Source: Lonepinella koalarum
Lineage (GTDB): Bacteria; Pseudomonadota; Gammaproteobacteria; Enterobacterales; Pasteurellaceae
Direction of reading: 5' to 3'
DNA: 64,000 nucleotides
NCBI GenBank assembly: GCA_030525745.1
Contig: JAUNED010000007.1
Coordinates: 1-64,000 of the forward strand
How positions within the stretch are numbered: position 1 is the stretch's first letter; every line of letters starts with the position of its first letter. The position numbers and the translations under genes are program-made. Positions 1 to 9,321 of the stretch are shown piece by piece. The notes beneath the pieces were generated by a model, which was not told the origin of the DNA, searched no databases, and worked only from the letters and a program-made list of their open reading frames with translations.

Positions 1-159
1 ACCCAGCATTTTAACGGCAGCTTCAATACCGTTGTCTGCAAAGGGTTTGTCGGTTTCACCCAATGGCGAAGGAATACTGTCTAGCAAGCCCTCAATATGC
101 CGATCAATGCTGTCGCCAAGTGCAGTGACAATGGTGGGTTGGGTTAAAAATAGGTTCAT
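1..159 (-). CDS. Beta-ketoacyl-ACP synthase-like protein, N-terminal fragment
   Basis: Only the first 53 codons lie in the window; the gene continues past position 1. The peptide opens MNLFLTQPTIVTALGDSI, and the I-V-T-A-L-G stretch is typical of the first strand and helix of FabB/FabF-type ketosynthases. The ATG overlaps the stop of the upstream lipoprotein gene as ATGA, so the two are translationally coupled. DUF3261 lipoproteins next to a ketosynthase are typical of aryl polyene (APE) clusters, so this may be an APE ketosynthase rather than housekeeping FabB. The active-site Cys lies outside the window, so the subfamily is inferred. Confidence 0.6.
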   Translation of the reverse strand, partial: MNLFLTQPTIVTALGDSIDRHIEGLLDSIPSPLGETDKPFADNGIEAAVKMLG

Positions 160-575
160 TCTTGCAACTCTCTTATCTTCCATTGACTACCGTCAGGTAA
201 CGTGATGAAAAACTCAGGCGAGTTTATTTCCAATCGCCAGCGGCTGTCTAATTGAAAAGGTTGTTCATTCGGATTTAACACATTAGCAACCGCACTAAAC
301 AGCAACTTAGCTTGTTGATTCGGCATCACAAAACCGTCATTTTGCCAACCATTTGGGGTTAAAATCACACGAGCCAGTGGGCTACCGAGTGGATCGGTTT
401 GTATCCAGCGCCATTTATTCTCATAAAATTGAATTACAAGCAAACTTTGCCGGCCATTATTTTCAACTTTAAAGGATTTTACGGATTCAGTCTGTGGCGG
501 TAATTGCTTAATTTCAGGTAATACTGTACAAGCACTGATAAAAAAAATAAAGCAAAAAGATAATAGTTTTAACAT
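156..575 (-). CDS. DUF3261-type lipoprotein
   Basis: This 139-residue protein has a short N-terminus, a hydrophobic segment and a lipobox ending F-I-S-A-C, with the lipidated Cys at residue 16. The mature part has the W-x-W-x-Q-T-D-P-L-G-x-P-x-A-R pattern followed by N-G-W, as in DUF3261 proteins. These are small outer-membrane lipoproteins of unknown biochemical role, often found in aryl polyene pigment clusters. It overlaps the following ketosynthase start by ATGA. A rho-independent terminator at 589-621 separates it from rplA. The family call rests on recognised motifs, not a search. Confidence 0.65.
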   Translation of the reverse strand: MLKLLSFCFIFFISACTVLPEIKQLPPQTESVKSFKVENNGRQSLLVIQFYENKWRWIQTDPLGSPLARVILTPNGWQNDGFVMPNQQAKLLFSAVANVLNPNEQPFQLDSRWRLEINSPEFFITLPDGSQWKIRELQE

Positions 576-588
576 TCTTACCTAAAGA

Positions 589-621
589 AAAAGACCGCAG
601 GCATCAACACTACGGTCTTTT
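589..621 (-). terminator. Rho-independent terminator of rplKA
   Basis: On the minus strand the arms AAAAGACCG and CGGTCTTTT pair around a 15-nt loop, and a T run follows. It lies 15 nt past the rplA stop. Confidence 0.75.
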
Positions 622-635
622 AATTCAATTAATCA

Positions 636-1325
636 TTATAATGATGATTGATCAACTGCTACGCCGGCACCCATTGTGGTAGAAACACTAACTTTCTTAA
701 TGAAAATACCTTTGGCTGTAGTTGGTTTCGCTTTTACTAAGGCGGCTAATAAAGCTTGTAAGTTTTCTTTCAACTGTTCAGCAGAGAAGCTTGCCTTACC
801 AATTGTGGTGTGAATGATACCGTTTTTATCGTTACGGTAACGAATCTGACCAGATTTTGCATTTTTAACTGCATCAGCTACGTTCGGAGTTACAGTACCC
901 ACTTTTGGGTTTGGCATTAAGCCACGTGGGCCTAATACTTGACCTAATTGACCTACAACACGCATAGCATCAGGAGAAGCAATAACAACATCAAAGTTCA
1001 TTTCGCCTTTCTTGATTTGCTCTGCAAGATCTTCCATACCCACTAAATCGGCACCAGCTGCTTTAGCTGCATCTGCGTTAGCACCTTGAGTAAATACCGC
1101 AACACGCACTGTACGACCAGTACCATTTGGTAATACGGTTGCACCACGGACGTTTTGATCGGATTTACGAGGGTCGATACCTAAATTTACTGCAACATCA
1201 ACGCTTTCATCAAATTTTGCAGTTGCGAATTGTTTTAATACTGCGATTGCTTCGTTAATATCATAAGCTTTTGTAGAATCTACGCCGGCTTTGATTGCTT
1301 TCATTTTTTTAGTCAATTTAGCCAT
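636..1325 (-). CDS. rplA: 50S ribosomal protein L1
   Basis: The 229-residue protein has the usual bacterial L1 length and sequence, including the signature region [14 protein letters not shown] near residue 130. L1 binds 23S rRNA at the L1 stalk and, in enterobacteria, represses its own operon by binding the mRNA leader. It lies 4 nt downstream of rplK in the conserved secE-nusG-rplK-rplA order and ends just before a terminator. Confidence 0.98.
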   Translation of the reverse strand: MAKLTKKMKAIKAGVDSTKAYDINEAIAVLKQFATAKFDESVDVAVNLGIDPRKSDQNVRGATVLPNGTGRTVRVAVFTQGANADAAKAAGADLVGMEDLAEQIKKGEMNFDVVIASPDAMRVVGQLGQVLGPRGLMPNPKVGTVTPNVADAVKNAKSGQIRYRNDKNGIIHTTIGKASFSAEQLKENLQALLAALVKAKPTTAKGIFIKKVSVSTTMGAGVAVDQSSL

Positions 1326-1329
1326 TGTA

Positions 1330-1758
1330 TTATTCCTCTACGATTAAGCCCATTGAGCGAGCTGTACCAGCGATTGATTTCATTTTAGTTTCGATAGTAG
1401 CACCTGTCATATCTGCTGCTTTAGTTTCAGCGATTTGACGTAATTGTGCTTGAGTTACCGTACCCACTTTGTCTTTATTTGGTTTGGAAGAACCTGATTT
1501 TAAGCCTAATGCTTTTTTCAGCAATACCGCTGCTGGTGGAGTTTTAGTCACAAACGTGAAAGATTTATCCGCATAAACGGTGATTACAACCGGAATCGGT
1601 AAACCTTTTTCTAAGCTCTCTGTACGTGCATTGAATGCTTTACAGAATTCCATGATATTCACACCTTGTTGACCTAACGCAGGACCAACAGGCGGAGATG
1701 GGTTAGCCATACCCGCTGCAACTTGCAACTTAACGTATGCTTGGACTTTTTTTGCCAT
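1330..1758 (-). CDS. rplK: 50S ribosomal protein L11
   Basis: This is a full-length 142-residue L11. The N-terminus reads [16 protein letters not shown], followed by the proline-rich [14 protein letters not shown] motif. L11 forms part of the GTPase-associated centre. A promoter and leader of about 180 nt lie between nusG and this gene, so rplKA can be transcribed independently of secE-nusG and is probably subject to L1 feedback. Confidence 0.98.
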   Translation of the reverse strand: MAKKVQAYVKLQVAAGMANPSPPVGPALGQQGVNIMEFCKAFNARTESLEKGLPIPVVITVYADKSFTFVTKTPPAAVLLKKALGLKSGSSKPNKDKVGTVTQAQLRQIAETKAADMTGATIETKMKSIAGTARSMGLIVEE

Positions 1759-1787
1759 TTTTTAGTTTCCTCTAAATGGGTGATAAC

Positions 1788-1800
1788 GCTGAAAATCAGC
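1788..1800 (-). promoter_or_regulatory. Leader hairpin upstream of rplK, candidate L1 operator
   Basis: The sequence GCTGA-AAA-TCAGC forms a small hairpin in the predicted rplKA leader, about 30 nt upstream of the rplK ATG. In E. coli L1 binds this mRNA region to repress the operon. Assigning this hairpin to that role is inference; I did not match the full L1 consensus. Confidence 0.35.
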
Positions 1801-1824
1801 TCCCCTGTGTTGTAAAAGGGCTGT

Positions 1825-1853
1825 ATTTTAATTAAATCCAGCCTTGAGATCAA
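1825..1853 (-). promoter_or_regulatory. Promoter for rplK-rplA
   Basis: On the minus strand a -35 TTGATC (1853-1848) and a -10 TAAAAT (1830-1825) are separated by exactly 17 bp. The position matches the L11 operon promoter of E. coli, between nusG and rplK. Confidence 0.65.
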
Positions 1854-1894
1854 GGTTTTGTGAATAAAAAATCAACAAAACTCTTGAAAAACAG

Positions 1895-1933
1895 ACCGCA
1901 CTTCTCGTACCAAAATAACATAAAAGTGTGGGT
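1895..1933. repeat. Imperfect inverted USS pair after nusG
   Basis: ACCGCACTT at 1895-1903 faces the degenerate copy AAGTGTGGGT at 1924-1933, just beyond the nusG stop. It could form a weak terminator or attenuator between nusG and rplK. The second arm has drifted from the USS consensus. Confidence 0.4.
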
Positions 1934-1938
1934 AAAAA

Positions 1939-2493
1939 TTAATGTGTTTTTTCAACTTGCGAAAATTCAAGTTCAACCGGCGTTGCTCGGCCAAAGATAG
2001 ATACCGATACTGTTAAGCGACCTTTTTCATAATCCACTTCTTCCACAGTACCATTGAAATCGGCAAACGGACCTTCGGTGACACGCACTTCTTCACCTGG
2101 TTGGAAAGTGTTTTTCGGACGTGGTTTATCCGCATTTTGCTCAACACGATTTAAAATAATATCCGCTTCACGTTGACTGATCGGCAATGGTTTTTCTGCA
2201 GTACCACCAATAAAGCCCATCACACGAGGCACACTGCGCACCAGCTGCCAAGTGTAATCATTCATTTCCATTTGGACTAACACATAGCCAGGGAAGAATT
2301 TACGTTCGCTTTTACGACGTTTACCCGCCACATTTTCAACAACTTCTTCTGTCGGCACTAATACTTCACCAAACTGATCTTCCATTTGGTGTAATTTAAT
2401 ATATTCACGTAACGTGGCAGCAACACGCCCTTCAAAGCCTGAAAATGCCTGTAACACATACCAACGCTTTTTCGCTACTGTTTCTTCTGTCAT
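1939..2493 (-). CDS. nusG: Transcription termination/antitermination factor NusG
   Basis: The 184-residue protein has the NGN domain, beginning [14 protein letters not shown] near residue 8. A C-terminal KOW domain follows, with [11 protein letters not shown] near residue 140. NusG couples RNA polymerase to Rho and to ribosomal S10. Its ATG lies one nucleotide after the secE stop codon, so the pair is cotranscribed and probably translationally coupled. Confidence 0.98.
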   Translation of the reverse strand: MTEETVAKKRWYVLQAFSGFEGRVAATLREYIKLHQMEDQFGEVLVPTEEVVENVAGKRRKSERKFFPGYVLVQMEMNDYTWQLVRSVPRVMGFIGGTAEKPLPISQREADIILNRVEQNADKPRPKNTFQPGEEVRVTEGPFADFNGTVEEVDYEKGRLTVSVSIFGRATPVELEFSQVEKTH

Positions 2494-2494
2494 T

Positions 2495-2911
2495 TTAGAA
2501 CCTTAAATCTGTTAAAAATTGTAATACTGCCACAATAATACTGTCTAATCCCCATAAAATCAGAGAAGCTAACACAGTGACACCAATAACAATAAAGGTT
2601 GTTTGCGTTGCCTCTTGGCGGGTTGGCCAAAAAATACGGCGTAATTCCACACGAGATTCACTAAAAAAGGTTAAAGCTTTTTTACCTTGATTAGTCACTG
2701 CCAATAAACCAAAAGCAATCAGCAATAATACAACCAACCCTAAAACTCGGATTGGCGTGGAATATTGTTCCGCAAAATACACATTACCTAACGCCGCAGC
2801 CACAATCAGTGCGATGCTTAAGAACCATAATGTTCCATTCACACCAGTCGATTTTTTCGGGGTCTCACCCTCTACTAATGCGACTTTCTTTTTATCAGTT
2901 TCTAAAGCCAT
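2495..2911 (-). CDS. secE: Preprotein translocase subunit SecE
   Basis: SecE is 138 residues long with three predicted membrane segments near residues 27-45, 53-72 and 110-130. The conserved amphipathic/cytoplasmic stretch [19 protein letters not shown] precedes the third segment. This is the long, three-helix form of gamma-proteobacteria. SecE stabilises SecY in the inner-membrane translocon. The gene is followed almost directly by nusG, as in most bacteria. Confidence 0.97.
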   Translation of the reverse strand: MALETDKKKVALVEGETPKKSTGVNGTLWFLSIALIVAAALGNVYFAEQYSTPIRVLGLVVLLLIAFGLLAVTNQGKKALTFFSESRVELRRIFWPTRQEATQTTFIVIGVTVLASLILWGLDSIIVAVLQFLTDLRF

Positions 2912-2999
2912 AATTTACTCGTTAATCAAATTAAAAATTGGGGTTCCGTTTCGAACGGCGGATTGTACCACTTTATTTTGCATTTTCATACGAAAAATT

Positions 3000-4358
3000 T
3001 TATAAAATCATTTTCACAATTTTATCAGCCTTAATTCTGGAAAAACGTTTCAACAAACGCTTCACAGGCTCTGGATATTGTGCCATCTCCTCTAATTCAG
3101 TGTAATGAGATAGCACTGTGGTATGTTCCCGAATAGCTTCCAACTCCTGTATCACTTGTCGTTTTAACTCAGCATTCGGATCATGAATTAACAATCCGTT
3201 TTCCGCATCAAGTCGCCAAGCACGCGGATTTAAATTATTACCTGTGAGCAAAATATAATCATCATCTACCCATATACCTTTTAAATGATAGGAATTTTCA
3301 GCATGCTTCCATAAACGAATAACCAAGTTGCCTTGGCGAATTTCCCATTCAAACTTTTTACTAAAGGCTCGCAGATTTTTTTCATACAAATAAGGTAATG
3401 CACCGGCCATTTTAAATGGCTCGGAAGAGGGAATATAAAAATCATTGGCAGTTTTATCCCCCACAATAATTTCAACTTTTTTCCCTTGTTTCAACAATCG
3501 ACGTAGCTTTTGTTGGAGCGAACGGGGAAAGTTAAAATAAGGCGTACAAATCACTAATTTTTCTTGCACTAACAAAAACAGGTTTTCAATCGTTTCATTA
3601 AGCAAATTATCACTACCACCTAAGCCAAATAGTGGCGTAATTTTCAAACCTTCGGAAAAATCGACCGCACTTTTTAACCAATATGTTCCTTCAACTGCCA
3701 ATTTTTTACGGAATGCTTTGATTTGACTTCGATTTTCTTTAGCTGTGGGACGTGCCACATTATCTAACGCATATACGACATTTTCATGACATAAAAAACG
3801 GTCAGTAAACTCAACAAAACTATCTGCCAATGCCGTATTCGTGATTTTTTGATAACGGTCGTAACGGTATTTATCTTTTTGGTGAAGATACACATTATTA
3901 ATACTTGCCCCACTGTAAAGCACCGTATCATCGAATACAAATCCTTTAATATGCAATACACCAAACACTTCTCTGGTATTAATCGGCACGCCAAAAAACA
4001 TCGACGGCATATCATGCTGCAAGCGCTGTTCCTCATACCAATCCGCATTCGTCTTACTTTTTTCGGCACCCAGCAAATTTCGCTGTGCACGATGCCAATC
4101 CACTAACACCTTCACTTCCAATTCAGGACAACGGCGCTTAGCTTCATAAAGCTCGTTCAAAATTTCCTGTCCTGCTTCATCCAATTGCCAATAAAGTGCG
4201 GTGACATAAATACGTCTTTTAGCAGCACGAATCAAAGCTATAATTGTCTGCTTAAACGCTGCCGCACTATGCAGAAATTCCACTGATTCTGCTCGTAACG
4301 GCAAATACGGCAAGGAGCCAATCTGCTGCTTTGCTTGTTTCGTTTTATTCATTAACAT
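3000..4358 (-). CDS. pssA: CDP-diacylglycerol-serine O-phosphatidyltransferase
   Basis: This 452-residue protein is a phospholipase-D superfamily phosphatidylserine synthase of the E. coli PssA type. It catalyses CDP-diacylglycerol + L-serine to phosphatidylserine + CMP, the committed step to phosphatidylethanolamine. Two HxK motifs are visible: H-I-K-G-F-V-F-D-D near residue 135 and H-L-K-G-I-W-V-D-D near residue 355, each followed by an N-rich G-x-N/x-N-N stretch. The neighbouring RNA methyltransferase is divergent, the same pairing as in H. influenzae. The first three residues contain two Met codons, so the exact start is uncertain by two codons. Confidence 0.95.
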   Translation of the reverse strand: MLMNKTKQAKQQIGSLPYLPLRAESVEFLHSAAAFKQTIIALIRAAKRRIYVTALYWQLDEAGQEILNELYEAKRRCPELEVKVLVDWHRAQRNLLGAEKSKTNADWYEEQRLQHDMPSMFFGVPINTREVFGVLHIKGFVFDDTVLYSGASINNVYLHQKDKYRYDRYQKITNTALADSFVEFTDRFLCHENVVYALDNVARPTAKENRSQIKAFRKKLAVEGTYWLKSAVDFSEGLKITPLFGLGGSDNLLNETIENLFLLVQEKLVICTPYFNFPRSLQQKLRRLLKQGKKVEIIVGDKTANDFYIPSSEPFKMAGALPYLYEKNLRAFSKKFEWEIRQGNLVIRLWKHAENSYHLKGIWVDDDYILLTGNNLNPRAWRLDAENGLLIHDPNAELKRQVIQELEAIREHTTVLSHYTELEEMAQYPEPVKRLLKRFSRIKADKIVKMIL

Positions 4359-4432
4359 TCTTTTTACCCTAGAGGCCTTATTGCTAACCGAGCATTCTAC
4401 AATAATTAATGCCTAATTTACTATTTTTTCGC

Positions 4433-4438
4433 TATAAT
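4433..4438 (+). promoter_or_regulatory. -10 element upstream of the TrmH-family gene
   Basis: A perfect TATAAT lies 31 nt before the chosen ATG at 4469. I see no strong -35. Its position argues against the longer reading that would start at 4409, because that start would lie upstream of the transcript. Confidence 0.5.
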
Positions 4439-4468
4439 GCCGGCAAATTTTTTCATGGAAATTGCCTT

Positions 4469-5482
4469 ATGAACAAACCAACATTCAAACAGCCAACCTT
4501 TCAAACCCATAACGAGAACCGTTTTAGTGAAAAACGACGCCATGCCCAAAATTCAGTGAAACACGACACAAGATCCATTCAGAACAATGAAAAAAACAAC
4601 CGCACTTTTGCACCACCCCCAACCAACTCAATACTCACTGAAACTACAATGGAAAATCTAAAAGGCCATCAAGTAAAAGTATTGGTAAAAGGAACAACAA
4701 AAAATTTAGTAAAAGAAAAGAAAACCGGTCCACTATCACCTCGAGCCCCGGAAAAAATCAAAAAGAACCGCGCAGAAGAAATGAAGGTATATGGTGAAAA
4801 TGCTTGCTTAAGCTTATTTTCACAACGTCCGGAAAGCATTGTTCGAGTCTGGGCTACGGTGGAAATGGCACACAAAATCGGCGAATTATTCAGCTATTTA
4901 GCGAAAAATAAAAAAGTGTATCATGTGGTCAATCGTGAAGAATTAGAGTTAGTCAGTGGTACAGAGCATCATGGCGGCATTTGTATGTTAGTAAAAAAAC
5001 AACGCCCATTCAGCCTTGATGGTTACTTAAGTATTGCTCGTGAACGCGATTGTCTCGTTCTGATTACTCAAGTTCACAATCCGCAAAATCTTGGCGGAAT
5101 TGTTCGTACCTGTGCTGTCTATGGTGCAAAAGGAATCATTATCGAAGAGCCTGAACTGCTACAATCCGCTAATGCTATGCGTGTTGCCGAAGGTGGAATG
5201 GAATATGTCCATATATTGCAAGACGAGCGGCTTGATAATGCTTTAACCAAACTTCGCCACGCAGACTATCAAATTATTCATACCAGCACGGACAAACAAG
5301 CTAAATCCTTGTCAAAAGTGCGGTTAAAAAATAAAGTGGTTTTGGTCTTAAGCGAAAGTTCAACTACGACCTTAACCAACAAAGGTGATGACGTCGTTAA
5401 TCTCAGCTTTAATAATCCGTTAAAAACAGGCTTAAATGTGGCAGTGCAAACCGGCATTTTACTGGCTAAATGGGTAGAATAA
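4469..5482 (+). CDS. TrmH/SpoU-family tRNA/rRNA methyltransferase (YfiF-like)
   Basis: From ATG 4469 (preceded by GGAAA) the protein has about 337 residues. The first ~105 are basic and low-complexity, rich in N, K, Q and T. A SpoU substrate-binding domain follows, then a C-terminal SPOUT methyltransferase domain. The SPOUT domain carries N-P-Q-N-L-G-G-I-V-R-T near residue 215 and the SAM-binding knot motif near L-N-V-A-V-Q-T-G at the end. It should 2'-O-methylate a tRNA or rRNA nucleotide, but the target of YfiF-like enzymes is not settled. A longer frame from 4409 exists, but it spans the -10 box. Confidence 0.88.
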   Translation: MNKPTFKQPTFQTHNENRFSEKRRHAQNSVKHDTRSIQNNEKNNRTFAPPPTNSILTETTMENLKGHQVKVLVKGTTKNLVKEKKTGPLSPRAPEKIKKNRAEEMKVYGENACLSLFSQRPESIVRVWATVEMAHKIGELFSYLAKNKKVYHVVNREELELVSGTEHHGGICMLVKKQRPFSLDGYLSIARERDCLVLITQVHNPQNLGGIVRTCAVYGAKGIIIEEPELLQSANAMRVAEGGMEYVHILQDERLDNALTKLRHADYQIIHTSTDKQAKSLSKVRLKNKVVLVLSESSTTTLTNKGDDVVNLSFNNPLKTGLNVAVQTGILLAKWVE

Positions 5483-5507
5483 GCTGAAAATTTTATCTCA
5501 ATTTGAT

Positions 5508-6230
5508 TTAAAATAGCCAGGTCCATAATGCCGACAGCGGCATTGCGATAAATAAAGCCGGTAGCATATTGGCAACACTAAATACCTTGATATTACAAAT
5601 ACGAAAACCGGTGGCAATCATCAACATGCCACCTGTCGCAGCAAAATCTGCCCGCATTTCCGATGTAATGAACGGAATAATAAAAACAGCACCATACGCA
5701 AGCACGATTTGCACGAGGGTTTGCGGAATGGCAATTGCTGCTACAGATCCCCCCAAGCCGGTTGCAAAAATTATTGCGGTGAAAAAATCCAAAAAGGATT
5801 TAACTGTCAAAATGCTACTATCTTGTGTCATTCCCTCATTCATCGCACCAAAAATACCTGTCCCACTAAAGCTAAACAAAATCATCACGGCAACAAATTT
5901 TTGCAAGAACTCTTCTTGTGATTGCCCTTTTGCAGCTTGACTTGGTAATATATTTTCAATAATCCCCTTCATGGATGAGGCAAGGCGATTAATGCCTTTT
6001 TCCAACAAAATCAGCTCACCAATGATGGTGCCGATTAATAATGACAAAATCATTGCCGGCATTTGTGCGACTTTCGACACCATCACTACCCCCATTCCTA
6101 TTGAACAAAGCCCAAATAATGATGTCAGATTATTTCGTAATACTTCAGGCAAGCGCTTGCCCAATTGAGATCCAATCAATGCGCCAAGAATAATGGCTAC
6201 TGCATTAATGTAAGGCCCGATAATCGTCAT
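5508..6230 (-). CDS. DUF554 family integral membrane protein
   Basis: The 240-residue protein is almost entirely hydrophobic, with about seven predicted membrane spans. It begins M-T-I-I-G-P-Y-I-N-A-V-A-I-I-L-G-A-L-I-G-S, as in the YdfK/YqgA (DUF554) family. The function of this family is unknown; a transport role is often assumed but not shown. It is convergent with the methyltransferase gene and lies upstream of an imperfect USS hairpin that ends dsbB. Confidence 0.85.
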   Translation of the reverse strand: MTIIGPYINAVAIILGALIGSQLGKRLPEVLRNNLTSLFGLCSIGMGVVMVSKVAQMPAMILSLLIGTIIGELILLEKGINRLASSMKGIIENILPSQAAKGQSQEEFLQKFVAVMILFSFSGTGIFGAMNEGMTQDSSILTVKSFLDFFTAIIFATGLGGSVAAIAIPQTLVQIVLAYGAVFIIPFITSEMRADFAATGGMLMIATGFRICNIKVFSVANMLPALFIAMPLSALWTWLF

Positions 6231-6243
6231 AAATTCTCCAAAA

Positions 6244-6277
6244 TAAAAAAGTGCGGTCAGTTTTCACCACACTTTTG
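6244..6277 (-). terminator. Imperfect USS-dyad terminator after dsbB
   Basis: AAAAAAGTGCGGT and ACCACACTTTT pair with one mismatch around a short loop, 13 nt beyond the dsbB stop. One arm is a perfect Hin-type USS. Confidence 0.55.
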
Positions 6278-6289
6278 TAAAACAACTGA

Positions 6290-6823
6290 TTAATGAAATA
6301 AGTAACGATTTGATTTTAAAGGTTTTAATTGACTAATCAGCAACAACACAAACAACAATAGATAAAATGCAAAGATGACAGCAATCCATTGTGCCATTGT
6401 TATTCCTAAAAATTCCCAAGTGATTTCGCTACAAGATCCGGTCGGATTAAACATGAATGGAAACCATTTATCCAGTGGCAAAGATTGAGGAAACTCGGGC
6501 AAATAAGCACATTGGTTCCACGGTGATGGATTGACTTGATAATCCACATGTTTTAAGGCTAATAATAATCCCTTCACTGCACTACCCAACCCGATAAACA
6601 AGGCAATCAGCCGTATAATCATTGAGGTTGGTAATAATATGCCGATAATCGAAGCAAATGTGATACCAATTAATGCAACACGTTCATAAATGCACATAAC
6701 ACAGGGCTGCAATCCCATTCCATGTTGAAAGTAAAGTGCGGTCGCTTCTAGAGCCAGAGTAGAAAAGCACAACAACAACCAAGCACTACGTTGTAAGGAA
6801 AGTCTTTTCAGCCAAAGCAGCAT
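6290..6823 (-). CDS. dsbB: Disulfide bond formation protein B
   Basis: DsbB reoxidises periplasmic DsbA and passes electrons to quinones. The 177-residue protein has four membrane spans. The first periplasmic pair is C-V-M-C near residues 41-44. The second pair is formed by the Cys in N-Q-C-A-Y and the Cys in P-T-G-S-C-S-E. It lies just downstream of nhaB on the same strand, 15 nt away, as in H. influenzae and E. coli. Confidence 0.95.
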   Translation of the reverse strand: MLLWLKRLSLQRSAWLLLCFSTLALEATALYFQHGMGLQPCVMCIYERVALIGITFASIIGILLPTSMIIRLIALFIGLGSAVKGLLLALKHVDYQVNPSPWNQCAYLPEFPQSLPLDKWFPFMFNPTGSCSEITWEFLGITMAQWIAVIFAFYLLLFVLLLISQLKPLKSNRYLFH

Positions 6824-6838
6824 AGTAGCCTCCTTGAA

Positions 6839-8419
6839 TTAATGTCCGACAGGGGAAACGACAGACGGAATTGCATGAGTAGCTATTAAACCAAGATCTT
6901 TCAAAATATGTGTCGCTTCGGGGAGTAAAAACTCAACAGCACATAAACCAACCAAGGATAATACAATAGTATAAGGCAATGCCATATACACCATTCTACC
7001 ATAAGATAAACGAATCAGCGGCGCCAATGAGGAAGTCAGTAAAAACAAAAATGCCGCTTGCCCATTCGGTGTTGCTACAGAGGGTAAATTCGTGCCGGTA
7101 TTAATAGCCACTGCTAACAATTCAAACTGTGCCGGTGAAATTTGTCCGGATAATAACGCATTTTTAGCTTCAGTAATGTAAACCGTCGCCACAAAAACGT
7201 TATCGGAAATAGCAGAAAGTATACCATTAAAAATATAAAAGAGTACTAACTGGACTTGCTCAGAAGCACTTAACACAAACTGAATGATCGGAGCAAACAA
7301 TTGTTGGTCAATAATCACCGCAACAACAGAAAAAAAGACAACCAACAATGCGGTAAAGGGTAGGGATTCTTGGAATGCCCGACCAATAGCATGTTCATCA
7401 GTCACACCACAGTAAGTGGTAGTTAAAATAATCACACTTAAACCGATTAATCCAACTTCCGCCAAATGCAATGCTAGCCCGATAATTAACCAAATACCAA
7501 TTAAAGCCTGTACGAATAATTTCACACGTTCTTGCGTGTTGAGTTTTTTCTCTTGATTTCTGTCGAAACGAGCCAATACATGCCACACTGCGCGAGGCAA
7601 ACGATCTCCATAACCAAAAAGACGGTATTTTTCCAATAATACGCAGGTACCAATACCACAAATTAATACAGGAATAGTCACTGGCGACATTCTCAGAAAA
7701 AACTCACCAAAGCCCCAATCCGCTTCAGCTGCAATAATTAAGTTTTGTGGCTCACCCACCATGGTCATGACACCACCTAAAGCAGTCCCTACCCCGGCAT
7801 GCATCATCAAACTGCGTAAAAATGAGCGAAATTTTTCCAAAATCTCTTTTTTTGTAATAATTTTATCGTCGTTAGTAATATCGGTAGAATCATCAAAATT
7901 ATTACCACTGGCAACTTTATGATAAACACCGTAAAATCCCATACCAACACTGATAATAACAGCTACGACGGTTAATGCATCTAAAAAAGCGGATAAAAAT
8001 GCGGCACTCAGGCAAAAAGAAAGGGAAAGTGTGATTTTAGAACGAATGGCAATCAGTAATTTGGTGAAAATATAAAGCAATAGTTGCTTCATAAAATAAA
8101 TCCCGGCTACCATAAAAACTAACAGCAACACCACCTCAAAATTAGATATGATTTCTGCTTTTACATGTTCCGCACTTGTCATTCCGATAGTCACTGCCTC
8201 CAATGCCAACATTCCACCCGGCTGTAACGGATAGCATTTCAACGCCATCGCTAAGGTGAAAATAAATTCAGCCACTAACAACCAACCGGCCCAAAAAGGG
8301 TTTAACCAAAAGACAACAGGATTCAGTAGTAAAAATAAAAGGATAATGAATTTATACCAATCTGGGCTTTTACCCAAGAAATTGTTCATAAATGCTTGAA
8401 AATAGGTCAAATTATTCAT
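6839..8419 (-). CDS. nhaB: Na+/H+ antiporter NhaB
   Basis: This 526-residue polytopic membrane protein matches NhaB in length and sequence. Examples are the N-terminal [10 protein letters not shown], the central [10 protein letters not shown] and the late [16 protein letters not shown] motif. NhaB exchanges cytoplasmic Na+ for H+ and contributes to sodium and pH homeostasis. It is divergent from fadR, the arrangement also found in E. coli. Confidence 0.97.
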   Translation of the reverse strand: MNNLTYFQAFMNNFLGKSPDWYKFIILLFLLLNPVVFWLNPFWAGWLLVAEFIFTLAMALKCYPLQPGGMLALEAVTIGMTSAEHVKAEIISNFEVVLLLVFMVAGIYFMKQLLLYIFTKLLIAIRSKITLSLSFCLSAAFLSAFLDALTVVAVIISVGMGFYGVYHKVASGNNFDDSTDITNDDKIITKKEILEKFRSFLRSLMMHAGVGTALGGVMTMVGEPQNLIIAAEADWGFGEFFLRMSPVTIPVLICGIGTCVLLEKYRLFGYGDRLPRAVWHVLARFDRNQEKKLNTQERVKLFVQALIGIWLIIGLALHLAEVGLIGLSVIILTTTYCGVTDEHAIGRAFQESLPFTALLVVFFSVVAVIIDQQLFAPIIQFVLSASEQVQLVLFYIFNGILSAISDNVFVATVYITEAKNALLSGQISPAQFELLAVAINTGTNLPSVATPNGQAAFLFLLTSSLAPLIRLSYGRMVYMALPYTIVLSLVGLCAVEFLLPEATHILKDLGLIATHAIPSVVSPVGH

Positions 8420-8570
8420 ACTAATTGCCTCTAGATTAATTTATTGTAATATCATCTGCTTTCACGGATAATACACATTGAACTTTTATTCTGAATTTTG
8501 AATGGAATTGCAAAGAATTTCCAGCATTAATATACAATTTTTTGTATTTTTTAATTAAAGAAAACCCATA

Positions 8571-9296
8571 ATGAATACTCAACCTTTATTAAAAGCACAA
8601 AGCCCAGCTGCGCTTGCCGAGGAATATATTATCCGTAGCATTTGGAATCATCACTTCCCTGCAGGTTCTGATTTACCTGCAGAACGGGAATTGGCAGAAA
8701 AAATCGGCGTTACTCGTACAACGCTACGAGAAGTCTTACAACGTTTAGCCCGTGAAGGTTGGCTCACCATTCAACACGGCAAAGCAACAAAAGTAAATAA
8801 CATTTGGGAAACTGGTGGGCCGAATATTATCAGCACTATCATTCAATTGGATAAATCTTTTGCACCGGTCATTATCGCCAACGTCGTATCCTTACGAACC
8901 AGAATGGCGGAATACTATATTCCCGAGGCAGTTCGCCTAAATGCTCAAGAGTCTCTTAAACTCTTTGAAAATCTGACCGCACTTGAAGACAATGCCAATG
9001 CTTTTGCTGAATTTGATTATCAATTATTTAGACAATTTACCTTTGTAGCAAACAAACCTGTTTACGGCTTAATTTTTAATAGCTTTAATGAGTTATATCA
9101 CAAGGTTGCTCATCTATTTTTTCAAAATGAAAAATCTCGTCAAATGACGTTGGAATTTTATTATCAACTACGTGATGCCTGTGCCACTAAAGATCCGGAA
9201 AAAGCCACAGAATGTATGGTCCGTAACAGAGAACAAAGCAGTGTGGTTTGGATAGAAGCACTAAAACACCTACCGGAAAATTTTGGTGACAATTAA
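8571..9296 (+). CDS. fadR: Fatty acid metabolism regulator FadR
   Basis: The 241-residue GntR-family protein has an N-terminal winged helix (L-A-E-E-Y-I-I-R-S-I-W, then P-A-E-R-E-L-A-E-K-I-G-V-T-R-T-T-L-R-E-V). A C-terminal helical acyl-CoA-binding domain completes it. FadR represses fatty-acid degradation genes and activates unsaturated fatty-acid synthesis until acyl-CoA releases it from DNA. Length and N-terminus agree with E. coli FadR. It is divergent from nhaB with about 150 bp between them. I did not recognise a FadR operator there. Confidence 0.95.
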   Translation: MNTQPLLKAQSPAALAEEYIIRSIWNHHFPAGSDLPAERELAEKIGVTRTTLREVLQRLAREGWLTIQHGKATKVNNIWETGGPNIISTIIQLDKSFAPVIIANVVSLRTRMAEYYIPEAVRLNAQESLKLFENLTALEDNANAFAEFDYQLFRQFTFVANKPVYGLIFNSFNELYHKVAHLFFQNEKSRQMTLEFYYQLRDACATKDPEKATECMVRNREQSSVVWIEALKHLPENFGDN

Positions 9297-9321
9297 ACCC
9301 TGCTAAATAACTAAAACTTCC

